From positions 1-64,000 of IMG/VR virus record IMGVR_UViG_3300029922_000057: a stretch of DNA of 64,000 bases. One strand, 5' to 3'. Shown piece after piece: positions 39,072 to 47,496 of this stretch. The translations under genes were made by a program, and so were the position numbers. Position 1 is the first letter of the stretch. Every line of letters begins with the position of its first letter. Below the pieces are notes generated by a model. The model searched no databases and was not told the DNA's origin. It saw only the letters and a program-made list of their open reading frames with translations. The stretch comes from a virus.

Positions 39072-39505
39072 TGGCCTTCTTCAACGAGTGGTCGAACATC
39101 AAAATCGAAAAACTTACGACCGTCACCTATTATGGCACGAAGTATACAACTCCCAAAGGATTCGCCATGAAGTTGGGCGACCAAGTAGCCTCACAAATAT
39201 TGGAAAAACACCACAAGAATGTGGCGAAGTACGGGGCACCTTATCTCAGGAAAGACAACGAAGCCGGTCTCAAGAAGTGGAGAGAGCACCGCAAGCGTAT
39301 CCGGGCGAAGTTCATTCGTCGGGCAACACCCCTTCTTGAGAAGTTGTGGGCTGCACCAATTCCTGCGGCTCCGCCGAAATCCCCTAAGAAAGCAGCGGTC
39401 AAGAAGGTGAAGTCGGCTCCCACAAAGCTACTGCCAGAGATTCCACTCTATCAACCGGGCGGTGAGTGCTACGGCGAGTATATGGAACGGGAGTGTATAC
39501 AGTGA
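39071..39505 (+). CDS. Basic hypothetical protein
   Basis: 144 residues (MAFFNEWSNIKIEKLTTVTY...). Strongly basic, with Lys/Arg/Ala/Pro-rich residues 75-125 (KKAAVKKVKSAP) suggesting nucleic-acid binding. Start overlaps the previous stop by one base; stop overlaps the next GTG start. Confidence 0.6.
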   Translation: MAFFNEWSNIKIEKLTTVTYYGTKYTTPKGFAMKLGDQVASQILEKHHKNVAKYGAPYLRKDNEAGLKKWREHRKRIRAKFIRRATPLLEKLWAAPIPAAPPKSPKKAAVKKVKSAPTKLLPEIPLYQPGGECYGEYMERECIQ

Positions 39506-40239
39506 AAGCCCAGTTAATTTCGGATTGCCACACCGAGTTCTACTATGGTAATCCTTTCGATGCCTTGGGTCGCATCCCCTTCGTTCCAGATTTGGATGTC
39601 CTCTTCCTCCCCGGAGACATCGTAGTCCCCGCTCATCAGACGCGGAATGAGTGCCGCCGTGTGTTCGATTTCTTGGGCGAGAAAGCTAAATGGGTGCTCT
39701 ACACTTTTGGCAACCACGAATATTACAGTTCAAAGGTGGGTGCCGATGTTGAGAAATTCATCCGCGACCTTCTGCCGGATAACTACATTGTGTTGGAGAA
39801 TAGTGAAGCTACGATTGATGGTGTTCATTTCTACGGCGGAGCCATGTGGTTTCCATTCGACCCGCTGAACCAGATATACGAGCACCAATTGAACGACTTC
39901 AAGTATATTGAGGATATTCACGATTGGGTGTATCAGAAAAACACAGAGTTTCGTGAGAACGGCAATAAACTGATTCGCCCGGATACAGTTGTGTTGTCTC
40001 ATCACCTTCCCTCAAACTTGAGTACCAACAGGATGTACGCCGAGAGTCCCATCAATCGGTTCTTTGTTTCCGATGAGACACCGCTTATTTTGGATAAGAA
40101 GCCTCGTCTGTGGGTGCATGGTCATACGCACTTGACTTGCGATTACATGCTGGGTGAAACCCGAGTAGTGTGTAACCCTCATGGGTACCCTAAGGAACGT
40201 AAGTGGACGAGGTATGCGGTCGCGGAATTTGAAATATAA
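39502..40239 (+). CDS. Metallophosphoesterase
   Basis: 245 residues from GTG 39502. Calcineurin-like motifs in order: ISDCHTEF (DxH), FLPGDIV (GD), FGNHEYY (GNHE), LSHH, and HGHTH. Two-metal phosphoesterase; substrate not evident. One of three such enzymes in the window (others at 58930 and 60417). Confidence 0.85.
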   Translation: MKAQLISDCHTEFYYGNPFDALGRIPFVPDLDVLFLPGDIVVPAHQTRNECRRVFDFLGEKAKWVLYTFGNHEYYSSKVGADVEKFIRDLLPDNYIVLENSEATIDGVHFYGGAMWFPFDPLNQIYEHQLNDFKYIEDIHDWVYQKNTEFRENGNKLIRPDTVVLSHHLPSNLSTNRMYAESPINRFFVSDETPLILDKKPRLWVHGHTHLTCDYMLGETRVVCNPHGYPKERKWTRYAVAEFEI

Positions 40240-40241
40240 AA

Positions 40242-40271
40242 AGAGGCTGGGAACAGAGCTTCCCAGCCTCT
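40242..40271 (+). terminator. Strong hairpin, terminator-like
   Basis: AGAGGCTGGGAA / TTCCCAGCCTCT, a 12-bp perfect stem with a 6-base loop after the phosphoesterase. The following sequence is not T-rich, so it may be a processing or pause site rather than an intrinsic terminator. Confidence 0.5.
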
Positions 40272-40429
40272 CTGCCTTCCATCCTGTGGAAGGTCACCCT
40301 CACACGAGTAAGGGCACAAAATTACTACATTAACTACTCGATAAACACCTTCATCAGCAAGCAGCCTCTACTATAAACCCGGTAGCTGTGAAATTTTGGC
40401 TTTTCATTTCCTCTTGTAGGGAACCTACG

Positions 40430-41113
40430 ATGAGATTGAAACCTGCCAAACTAGCCGCCTCGCCTGTCCACCCGCTGGAGAGTAAGCCAAGGTTTCGTAA
40501 TGAATTGCTTCAGGATGGACAGACATGGCCGCAGGATGTTAATTGGCTTCGGGATACTTACAATGACATCGTCATGATTTGGGAGGGTTTAAAGGCACCA
40601 GAACATGATTCTATTCTGTTCAAACAAACAGAGCCTAAACTCCGCGAACTTGTGTTGAGTCTGTTGGATGTTATCCCTCAAGTTTCTTGGATGCCGATGG
40701 TTAAGCGGTATATGCAAAATGCACGTCATGACTTCGAAATCTCTGTAATGTACGCTAACTCGGAAAATTTCTCCTCCGCCGTTTTGTTCCAGTCCTATTC
40801 TTTGGCAAAGGTTCATGGGGTTTTAGAAAGCCTGACACGTGCAGCGAGTAGTCCTTCTAAGAACAGGTTTTCCAGTTTAACAGGAAAAACGGCCTATGGG
40901 TATGACATCAGCGGAGAGGTTTTTGAGGGTTCAGGAGAGCTTGCCAATCGTGAGAATCAGAAGAACATTGATGACACGGCTCAACCCGGAGACCATCACG
41001 AGACACCTCCAAATCCGGCTAATTTGATGCATGACACTGATGCCGACAAACAGTTTCCTGAGTTAGCCGAATGGAAAAATAAAAGAGTTCACTGGCCCCC
41101 GAGGACGCGATAA
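40430..41113 (+). CDS. Hypothetical protein preceding fibre-tip gene
   Basis: 227 residues from ATG 40430. Helical middle (WLRDTYNDIVMIWEGLKAPE...), acidic His/Pro-rich C-terminus. Abuts the next structural gene without a gap, so perhaps a virion component. No family recognised. Confidence 0.55.
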   Translation: MRLKPAKLAASPVHPLESKPRFRNELLQDGQTWPQDVNWLRDTYNDIVMIWEGLKAPEHDSILFKQTEPKLRELVLSLLDVIPQVSWMPMVKRYMQNARHDFEISVMYANSENFSSAVLFQSYSLAKVHGVLESLTRAASSPSKNRFSSLTGKTAYGYDISGEVFEGSGELANRENQKNIDDTAQPGDHHETPPNPANLMHDTDADKQFPELAEWKNKRVHWPPRTR

Positions 41114-41848
41114 ATGTCTACAAAGCTATGCATCTTTAATCAAACCACGAATCTGATTGACATCACCCCCGGTGTCTCCGTATACACTGGGAGTTCAGCG
41201 GATGCCTTCGCCCCTGTTTTGCTTAACGCTGAAGGGGCATTGGATGGTAGTTTTTTTACCAGTTCAACTCCTGTAATCGCTCAAGCTGCGGTCGCTCTAC
41301 AAGTGGGACAATTGGTAAGTCTGTATTATTCAGGCTCCACTATATACGCCAAACTAGCTTCGGCTTTGTCCACAGATAATGCCCCCGCTATGGGGTTTGT
41401 GTCAGTAGGTGCGGCTATGAATGCTACAGTCATTATCACCACTGAGGGGATCGTTAGCTGTCCGTTTACAACTGGGTTTGCTCCGGCCAACGTTGGAGCC
41501 ACCGTTTATTTGAGCACTACACAACCCGGCTCAGTTCAGTTAGCTGTACCCACTATCCCTAATTTGATTCAACCGCTTGGTTTTATCTATCAAGTTGGTG
41601 GGACATCGAATAGTTATGTTCAATTCTCTTTCATCTCCTACCCTCTCTCTAGGGTAGTTAATCAGGTCGTTTTAACTCCTGTGCTATACTCGGCACTCCC
41701 GGTCTCGCCTGTTGCAGGACAATTGGCTGTTATCTCAGATGCTTCAGGTAGCCCTGCTTGGGGTGGCACAGCGGCTGGTTCTGGAACACCGGCAAGTTCT
41801 ACAACCCTGATGGTGTTGTTTAATGGTAGTACGTGGGTTTATCAGTAA
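41114..41848 (+). CDS. Fibre-tip/decoration-like structural protein
   Basis: 244 residues, beta-rich. Residues 30-180 carry the repeated GxxVxVxxxG pattern of phage decoration modules (QVGQLVSLYYSGSTIYAKLA, GFVSVGAAMNATVIITTEG). The C-terminus LPVSPVAGQLAVISDASG ... LFNGSTWVYQ is a common fibre-tip ending and matches the broken fragment at 2540-2607. Separate from the main virion operon. Confidence 0.65.
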   Translation: MSTKLCIFNQTTNLIDITPGVSVYTGSSADAFAPVLLNAEGALDGSFFTSSTPVIAQAAVALQVGQLVSLYYSGSTIYAKLASALSTDNAPAMGFVSVGAAMNATVIITTEGIVSCPFTTGFAPANVGATVYLSTTQPGSVQLAVPTIPNLIQPLGFIYQVGGTSNSYVQFSFISYPLSRVVNQVVLTPVLYSALPVSPVAGQLAVISDASGSPAWGGTAAGSGTPASSTTLMVLFNGSTWVYQ

Positions 41849-41858
41849 ATTAACCTAG

Positions 41859-41864
41859 TATTAT
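41859..41864 (+). promoter_or_regulatory. Leaderless-type -10 box
   Basis: TATTAT six bases before ATG 41871, in a 22-base intergenic gap with no ribosome site. No good -35. Confidence 0.4.
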
Positions 41865-41870
41865 AGGACT

Positions 41871-42539
41871 ATGAGGATTGAAATTGAATCATTGGACACG
41901 CCCCAGCGTGACTTCACAGACCTTCGCCGCGAATTGATCGAGCAAGGGAAAAGGTTCACAGAGCGGACTCTTGCGGCTGTACCCTATGCTCAACTTCATC
42001 TTTGCTGCATTGGCAATGCTGGTTCAGCGGCCTGTTCTCTTTTCCTTGTGCAACGGGAGAAAGCATCTCGCCGTGAAAGGTTCTTGTGTATGGAGCCTGA
42101 AGAGTTTAGGAAAGCCGAACACTTCCTCAAAATCGAACGAATGTATGATGACGTGATGTTTATTCTCACATCTCGCTCTGCGTTTCAATGGGATAGTCTA
42201 AGTGATTGTCAGAAGTTGTGGGTGAGATTAACTTGTCTTTACAACCATGTAGACAACCCCCTCCAGCGTATACAAGAAACCGTTGCCTTGTTCGCTCAGT
42301 GCTCTAACAACGCCTCCAGTGGGCTCCCTACCGATGTCTGCACTGTCTATGCCAGCAAATTGCGTGGTTTGTCATCGGTCTACCCCGGACGGGTGTCTGA
42401 CGATGTGTTCCGTGCTAAGGTAGCGGAGATGGCCGAGACTGTGTCTGAATTCATGTCAGTGGAACACAGGCAACTGTTGGAAAAAGAACAACTTCAAGGG
42501 TTCTCTTGCACATCCGATTGCTTCTGTGTGATTGTGTAA
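41871..42539 (+). CDS. Hypothetical protein
   Basis: 222 residues (MRIEIESLDTPQRDFTDLRR...), helical, with scattered cysteines and a Cys-rich end (FSCTSDCFCVIV). No family recognised. Likely read from the box six bases upstream. Confidence 0.6.
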   Translation: MRIEIESLDTPQRDFTDLRRELIEQGKRFTERTLAAVPYAQLHLCCIGNAGSAACSLFLVQREKASRRERFLCMEPEEFRKAEHFLKIERMYDDVMFILTSRSAFQWDSLSDCQKLWVRLTCLYNHVDNPLQRIQETVALFAQCSNNASSGLPTDVCTVYASKLRGLSSVYPGRVSDDVFRAKVAEMAETVSEFMSVEHRQLLEKEQLQGFSCTSDCFCVIV

Positions 42540-42544
42540 AATTT

Positions 42545-42585
42545 TTCCTAAAAACTAGCTAAAACTGTGGAGTTTTCGGTATACT
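42545..42585 (+). promoter_or_regulatory. Phage-type promoter, copy B
   Basis: The same 22-base element as at 21190, then 11 bases, then GGTATACT (42578-42585). GGAGAG and the ATG of the helicase follow. Confidence 0.65.
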
Positions 42586-42602
42586 AATGGTGGAGAGAAG
42601 AA

Positions 42603-44453
42603 ATGACTGAGCTAGTTCAAATTGGTTTTCCGAATAAGGTTGACTTCCCCTCGGCGCAAGCTGAGACTCTGAGAAGCCTTAAGAACCTCAATCTAGCTTC
42701 ATCCTCCGACATCCGCGATCACTTTCCGTTCCCTGTGGTCCGTCCCGCTCAGGAACAGGCATTTCAGGCCATTGAACAGGCATACCGCGAGAACAAGAAG
42801 TTCATTATCATCGAAGCCCCGACAGGCTCTGGTAAGTCCGGTATCGCCATCGCTGCTGGCTCTCACGCCAAGACTCAACCCGTTCGCCCCGGTTTTGAAG
42901 CCGGTGCCTACATCCTCTCCCCGCAGAAAAGTTTGACTGCTCAGTACATGGGTGATTTTGAGTCCATCGGTCTCAAGGAACTCAAGGGTCGTTCGAATTA
43001 TACCTGCACTGAGTTTGTAGATGATGAGACCGGAAAGTTTGTGGATTGTGAAACGGGTGGGATGCTCTGCCGTACCGAAAAGTCTGAGGATGAAGAGGGG
43101 AAGAAGGGGTGCTCCTTCTGCCCATATAAAGAGGCCAAGAAGTTGTTTGTGAAAAACCCCCTCGGCGTAACTAACTTCGCCTACTACTTGGGTGAGACCA
43201 CCCACGCCGGTCAGCTTTCACCTCGTAAAATGCTCATTCTTGATGAAGGGCACAACACCGAAGGACAGATTCTCTCGCAAGCCGACACTGTCATTAACCG
43301 TTTTCGTTGCGAGGAGGTGGGTATCGACTTTTTGTCCATGCCCGTTGTGAAGCCGGGACAGACCACCAAAGGTGTGGAGTGGGTGGCAGAGACCTTTGTT
43401 CCTGCTGCACAGGCTCTCATCATGACGTGGACATCGGAACTGGAAGACCTCAAGGAAGACAAGAGTACCGGAGCCGCTACCAAGTTGGGTAAGAAGTTGA
43501 ACAGCCTTCGCCGATTCACAAGCAAGCTTGTACTCTTCCTAAACTCCGCCGCTGAAAACATCATCGACTGGATTACCTATACTGATGAGACCAAGGGCAG
43601 CAGTGAGTTTGGTTGCCTCATCATCAAGCCCTTGACGGCCACTCTGTTCGCTGATGAGATTCTGTTTAGCAAGGCCGAAAAGGTCATCATTATGTCGGCC
43701 ACCATTGGTGATTTCAAGTTCTTTATGCGTAACCTTGGCATCGACGCCAATGATGCCGTAACCTGCCGCATTGACTGTGACTTTCCGATTGAAAATCGTC
43801 CTGTATTCATCAAGCCGATTGCGAACATGTCCAGCACCAAAGTTGCTTGCCCGGAGTGCTCCAACCCTGAGGATGCTGGCCGTGAGAACCGTAAGGGTGC
43901 TGGGTGCCGCAAGTGCTGGCAGTCTGGTCAGGTACCTTCGATTGATGTTGCTATGCCAAAAGTGGCTGAGTTCCTTGGTAAGATTATGGATAAGTTCGCC
44001 GCTCATAAGGGCATCGTTCACACCCATAGTTATAAGGTGAATAAGTTCATGGCCGACAGTATGGGTTCTCGCAACCGTGTGCTTACCCACACGAGCGGTG
44101 ACCGCGACATCGCAATTGGTCGTCATATTGAGTCTGAGAACCCTACCGTTCTCTTCTCCCCAAGCATGACGGAAGGACTCGACCTGAAGGACGACCTGTC
44201 GCGGTTCTCGGTTATCGTCAAGGTACCATTCCCCTGCCTCGACCCTTATGTCAAGGCTCGTATGCAGCGTGACCCTGAATGGTATGCCAGCCGCGTTGCT
44301 TTGGCTCTGGTACAGGCTACAGGCCGCTCCAACCGTCACAAGGAGGATAAGGCGAAGCACTTCATTCTGGATGCGGCTATCATCGCTTTCCTCGGTCGTA
44401 ATGGTAAACTGTTTCCAAAGTGGTGGATGGACGCCGTGGTATGGCCTAACTAA
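42603..44453 (+). CDS. XPD/DinG-type helicase with iron-sulfur cysteines
   Basis: 616 residues. Walker A EAPTGSGKS near residue 72, then a four-cysteine FeS region (YTCTEF ... GGMLCRTE ... GCSFCPYKEA), a DEGHN box (DEAH variant), IIMSATIG, and motif VI VQATGRSNR. This order is that of XPD/DinG/Rad3 superfamily 2 helicases. An additional zinc pair (CPECSNPE ... GCRKC) is inserted before the second RecA lobe, not standard for the family. Driven by phage promoter B. Likely replication-fork or repair helicase. Confidence 0.85.
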   Translation: MTELVQIGFPNKVDFPSAQAETLRSLKNLNLASSSDIRDHFPFPVVRPAQEQAFQAIEQAYRENKKFIIIEAPTGSGKSGIAIAAGSHAKTQPVRPGFEAGAYILSPQKSLTAQYMGDFESIGLKELKGRSNYTCTEFVDDETGKFVDCETGGMLCRTEKSEDEEGKKGCSFCPYKEAKKLFVKNPLGVTNFAYYLGETTHAGQLSPRKMLILDEGHNTEGQILSQADTVINRFRCEEVGIDFLSMPVVKPGQTTKGVEWVAETFVPAAQALIMTWTSELEDLKEDKSTGAATKLGKKLNSLRRFTSKLVLFLNSAAENIIDWITYTDETKGSSEFGCLIIKPLTATLFADEILFSKAEKVIIMSATIGDFKFFMRNLGIDANDAVTCRIDCDFPIENRPVFIKPIANMSSTKVACPECSNPEDAGRENRKGAGCRKCWQSGQVPSIDVAMPKVAEFLGKIMDKFAAHKGIVHTHSYKVNKFMADSMGSRNRVLTHTSGDRDIAIGRHIESENPTVLFSPSMTEGLDLKDDLSRFSVIVKVPFPCLDPYVKARMQRDPEWYASRVALALVQATGRSNRHKEDKAKHFILDAAIIAFLGRNGKLFPKWWMDAVVWPN

Positions 44454-44462
44454 AGGAGGCTC

Positions 44463-44573
44463 ATGAAAACGCTTGATGAAATTCTGGACGCAACTCTCCC
44501 GGTCCCAATATCGCTTACGTTCGGCGTCGGCCTCACGCGGCGCGGGAGTACGAACGGGTTTCCATGTCTTTAA
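44463..44573 (+). CDS. Small ORF, possibly frameshifted
   Basis: ATG 44463 with an excellent AAAGGAGG. 36 residues: MKTLDEILDATLPVPISL... Another frame through the same DNA reads SPGPNIAYVRRRPHAAREYE and continues to a stop at 44620 with an acidic end (PPNDNPNFDEFEG), which looks more protein-like. Either two overlapping micro-ORFs or one gene broken by a frameshift. Confidence 0.35.
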   Translation: MKTLDEILDATLPVPISLTFGVGLTRRGSTNGFPCL

Positions 44574-44620
44574 CCCGGCCACCCAATGACAATCCCAACT
44601 TCGATGAGTTTGAGGGCTAA

Positions 44621-44908
44621 TTGCGTAAAGGCACCCCCAAATTCCCTCAACCTCGTGATGTCGCCCCCGTTATCACTGCGGTTCAAACACACATCCCCAT
44701 GGATGTTGCTTTGGTATGTGAGCGGAGGTTCTCTCTTACCAAACAGGCACCCAATTTCCGGCTAAAATCACAAACCAATGAAATTGAATGGTGCGTTGAT
44801 ATTTATAGAGGCCACTTCTACCATGTGACGGTGGGTGGCTCTACAGAAATATGCAGGACTATTCCAAATTTGGTGAGCTACCTTTGGCTGAGGCTTGGGA
44901 TTAAATAA
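44621..44908 (+). CDS. Hypothetical protein
   Basis: 95 residues from TTG 44621, preceded by GAGG. MRKGTPKFPQPRDVAPVITA..., alpha/beta, unrecognised. Confidence 0.5.
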   Translation: MRKGTPKFPQPRDVAPVITAVQTHIPMDVALVCERRFSLTKQAPNFRLKSQTNEIEWCVDIYRGHFYHVTVGGSTEICRTIPNLVSYLWLRLGIK

Positions 44909-44950
44909 CCGGGGTCAGCAGCGAGATAGCGTGTAGCCAAGGAGGCACAC

Positions 44951-45253
44951 ATGTTGTATACGTTGCTAACCTTGCTGCTCCCTTATCAGGCAAGCCCGGT
45001 CGAACTGGACTTTCACACACAGTTTGTGCTCCGCGCCTATAGGGGATATTATGACCACCTTGCCGCCACGGGCCTTCGCGACCGCAAGGTGCTCTCTGAC
45101 ATCAATGAACAGACTTCCTACAGCATGTCCATCCTGCTGTGGCGTAGACCCTCTTTGTGGCTGAGTATTCACTGCTTCCGCCTTGGTATCCGACGACTGA
45201 AAAAGTCAGTCATTCCATTGGATGAAGTTTCAAAACTACTGAAAACTCCGTAA
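44951..45253 (+). CDS. Hypothetical protein
   Basis: 100 residues, AAGGAGG upstream. A hydrophobic start (MLYTLLTLLLPYQASPVEL) could be an uncleaved membrane anchor; the rest is basic and helical. Function unknown. Confidence 0.55.
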   Translation: MLYTLLTLLLPYQASPVELDFHTQFVLRAYRGYYDHLAATGLRDRKVLSDINEQTSYSMSILLWRRPSLWLSIHCFRLGIRRLKKSVIPLDEVSKLLKTP

Positions 45254-45262
45254 TAGATAGAT

Positions 45263-45487
45263 ATGATGAAATCTTGGAGAGACCTGACCTTTTTCGAAAA
45301 ACTATCCATTGCATTGTATTATCGCGGCGGTGCGAACGGGTATGTTCGGGAGTATCTCGAAGCGCAAGCAACCAGTTCAAGAATGGTGTCAACGGTGGAT
45401 AGCACATTGCTGTTAGGGGCACGGTTATTTCGACCTCAGGGTAAAAAGGGTGGACGTAAAAGGGGCGGACGGGTGGCAAATAGGTGA
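45263..45487 (+). CDS. Basic small protein
   Basis: 74 residues (MMKSWRDLTFFEKLSIALYY...) with a highly basic Gly-rich tail (GKKGGRKRGGRVANR), suggestive of nucleic-acid binding. No clear ribosome site; the stop overlaps the next GTG. Confidence 0.5.
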   Translation: MMKSWRDLTFFEKLSIALYYRGGANGYVREYLEAQATSSRMVSTVDSTLLLGARLFRPQGKKGGRKRGGRVANR

Positions 45488-46173
45488 ATGATTCTATAGT
45501 ACAGCTTAAAAACGTGGATGATCTTAAGAAGGTTCTTTTCCTTCAGAAAACCATCATAACTCAGGCCAAGAATGAGTTGATGGCTCTTATAAGTGATAAC
45601 TCTCTCGAAGAAAACCCCCGGCTACAGGCCAACACGTTTTTAGTTGAGCAGAAAAAGTTATTAGAGAAGTATGCCAAGTACCCCACATTGACTGAATTTC
45701 AATTGATGCCTAGCTCGTATGATGGCTATAAATGGGGGGCTACATTTGGCGTTACCTTACTTGTAGGTGAGTTGATTTTCGAACAATTGAATGGCGCTCA
45801 TCCTCACTTCGGAAAGGTCATGCGGCCTTTGTTCGTCATTTTTCTGAATGAACTCGATAATCCACAACACGAGTATTTGATCGAGCCCTTAGAAAAGCAC
45901 CTTCGTTTTAAAGTCACCGATGAGACTGGAGTTGCTGTGTCGGAGGAAAAGCAGAAGGAGTTTGTACGCGACCTTGTTAGCCAGTTGGCTGAGACTATGG
46001 TAGTCGTCTGTACTAGCTTTGGTATTGTAAAGGTGAAAAAGGGAGGAGTAGCTATAACTCCAAATGGGAAGCGAGTGTTACTCCACCTTTTGGACGCTTC
46101 AAAGTTCGTGGAGGATATGACTACAGCCCATGCCAAGTTTCAAACAGCCAAACCTAAATTGAGTATGACTTAA
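45484..46173 (+). CDS. Hypothetical protein
   Basis: 229 residues from GTG 45484 (MNDSIVQLKNVDDLKKVLFL...). Coiled N-terminus, mixed alpha/beta core. One-base overlap with the next gene. No family recognised. Confidence 0.6.
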   Translation: MNDSIVQLKNVDDLKKVLFLQKTIITQAKNELMALISDNSLEENPRLQANTFLVEQKKLLEKYAKYPTLTEFQLMPSSYDGYKWGATFGVTLLVGELIFEQLNGAHPHFGKVMRPLFVIFLNELDNPQHEYLIEPLEKHLRFKVTDETGVAVSEEKQKEFVRDLVSQLAETMVVVCTSFGIVKVKKGGVAITPNGKRVLLHLLDASKFVEDMTTAHAKFQTAKPKLSMT

Positions 46174-46469
46174 TGAGACGCAGACCCATAGTCCGAGAAG
46201 GTGAACTCCATATTTACTGGGGCAAAGCCGACCGGCATAGCTCCGAGGATGTGGTGTATCACAACGGATCGGGAACACAACGTGCCGACCCACGCCTTCT
46301 GCACAGCGTATTGGGGAGTGAAAGAGCACATCTAAACTGGGATGCGCCTATTGATGCCAAGCGTCATGATTGGGTAACATATGAGCCCTCACTGTGGGAT
46401 GAGTTGGAAAAGCGAGGATATGATTTGACCACGCTTCGCTTCTACATAAGGAAGAAGAAACAAATATGA
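46173..46469 (+). CDS. Hypothetical protein
   Basis: 98 residues (MRRRPIVREGELHIYWGKAD...), basic ends, Trp/His-rich middle. Ends in an ATGA overlap with the next ORF. Confidence 0.55.
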   Translation: MRRRPIVREGELHIYWGKADRHSSEDVVYHNGSGTQRADPRLLHSVLGSERAHLNWDAPIDAKRHDWVTYEPSLWDELEKRGYDLTTLRFYIRKKKQI

Positions 46470-46639
46470 GAGACGACGAACCTTACATTCCTCACGCATT
46501 TGAAAAATACTGCACCTCCGATTGGGGTAAATCAGAGGCTATGATATTCAGTCGTGAGCGAGTTATGAAGTGGTATCACGCCGGAGAGATAAATGAACAA
46601 GAGGTTGAGATTCTACTCCGGGTTTCTAGGGTTAGTTAG
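46466..46639 (+). CDS. Small hypothetical protein (57 aa)
   Basis: MRDDEPYIPHAFEKYCTSDW..., helical C-terminus EINEQEVEILLRVSRVS. Start overlaps the previous stop (ATGA). Confidence 0.5.
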   Translation: MRDDEPYIPHAFEKYCTSDWGKSEAMIFSRERVMKWYHAGEINEQEVEILLRVSRVS

Positions 46640-46651
46640 GTATTAGCTTGT

Positions 46652-47461
46652 GTGGCAGATAAAGTCCAACCAAAGTTTAGACCCGGTAGGCGGGTGTCTG
46701 AGTTCAATCCAGCACCTGTCATGTTAGCTTCCAAGGTACATAAACGGTTTAACATTCTTGTCGGTGAGGATTACGTTCAGCAGAAGCTTGCAGAGAAAAT
46801 CCTTGGTGTTTCTTGCGTGTTCACCGAGGTTGTCACAGATGCTGACATGTTAGTAGATGATACGCCTAAACTGTTTCGTGTTCTATCCTCCAAATCCACC
46901 ACTACTCTATCCCCTCAGGCCAGAGACAATACAGCATTTTGGTCGCTGGACCCAATTACGAGAGGCTCAGCCGGAGCGAATGCTATTGTGAGGTACGCCG
47001 CTACTCTTCTGGATATGGATAAACCCGATAAAGACCTTGTAGACCGGCTGGCAGACCAGTTGGCGTCGTCAGGAACCATCGAGGACATAGTCGTGGCACT
47101 ATGGACGGCTGTGTGGCTTTTAACGGGCACTATGCCACCAGAGAGTAAGCGATGGCCGCAGCCATGGGAGAATAAGCTCTGGTTCTCGGTTCCCGGAGTA
47201 GCCCCAGAGAGACGGTTGCACAGCCTCTACATTGACTTATCGGTCTATACGTTGGTTCAAAAGGATGATGATTCGACATTGAGCAAGGCAAGGTTCAACC
47301 CTCATCCGTCTCCATCAAAGGTCAAATTTTTTAAGACGTTGAAACTGGACTACACGAAGGTGCATGACACTATCAAACTACTCGACCTATGGCGAACTAA
47401 GCGAACCGATCCTTACATCTGCGCCTTTCGTATTTCAAACATCTGGAAATCGGAGTATTAG
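46652..47461 (+). CDS. Hypothetical protein
   Basis: 269 residues from GTG 46652 (MADKVQPKFRPGRRVSEFNP...). Basic N-terminus, helical middle, unrecognised. Confidence 0.6.
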   Translation: MADKVQPKFRPGRRVSEFNPAPVMLASKVHKRFNILVGEDYVQQKLAEKILGVSCVFTEVVTDADMLVDDTPKLFRVLSSKSTTTLSPQARDNTAFWSLDPITRGSAGANAIVRYAATLLDMDKPDKDLVDRLADQLASSGTIEDIVVALWTAVWLLTGTMPPESKRWPQPWENKLWFSVPGVAPERRLHSLYIDLSVYTLVQKDDDSTLSKARFNPHPSPSKVKFFKTLKLDYTKVHDTIKLLDLWRTKRTDPYICAFRISNIWKSEY

Positions 47462-47496
47462 TGAGAGAGCCTATTGGCTCTTTGGAGATTAACTAA

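Noticed and set aside
40242-40271. Certain rho-independent terminator after the 39502 phosphoesterase
   Set aside because: The stem is strong but lacks a T tract, so it is listed with reduced confidence only.
43539-44582. Long minus-strand ORF (347 codons) opposite the XPD-like helicase
   Set aside because: It lies entirely opposite a gene with clear helicase motifs, has no ribosome site, and its product has no domain pattern; a shadow of codon bias.
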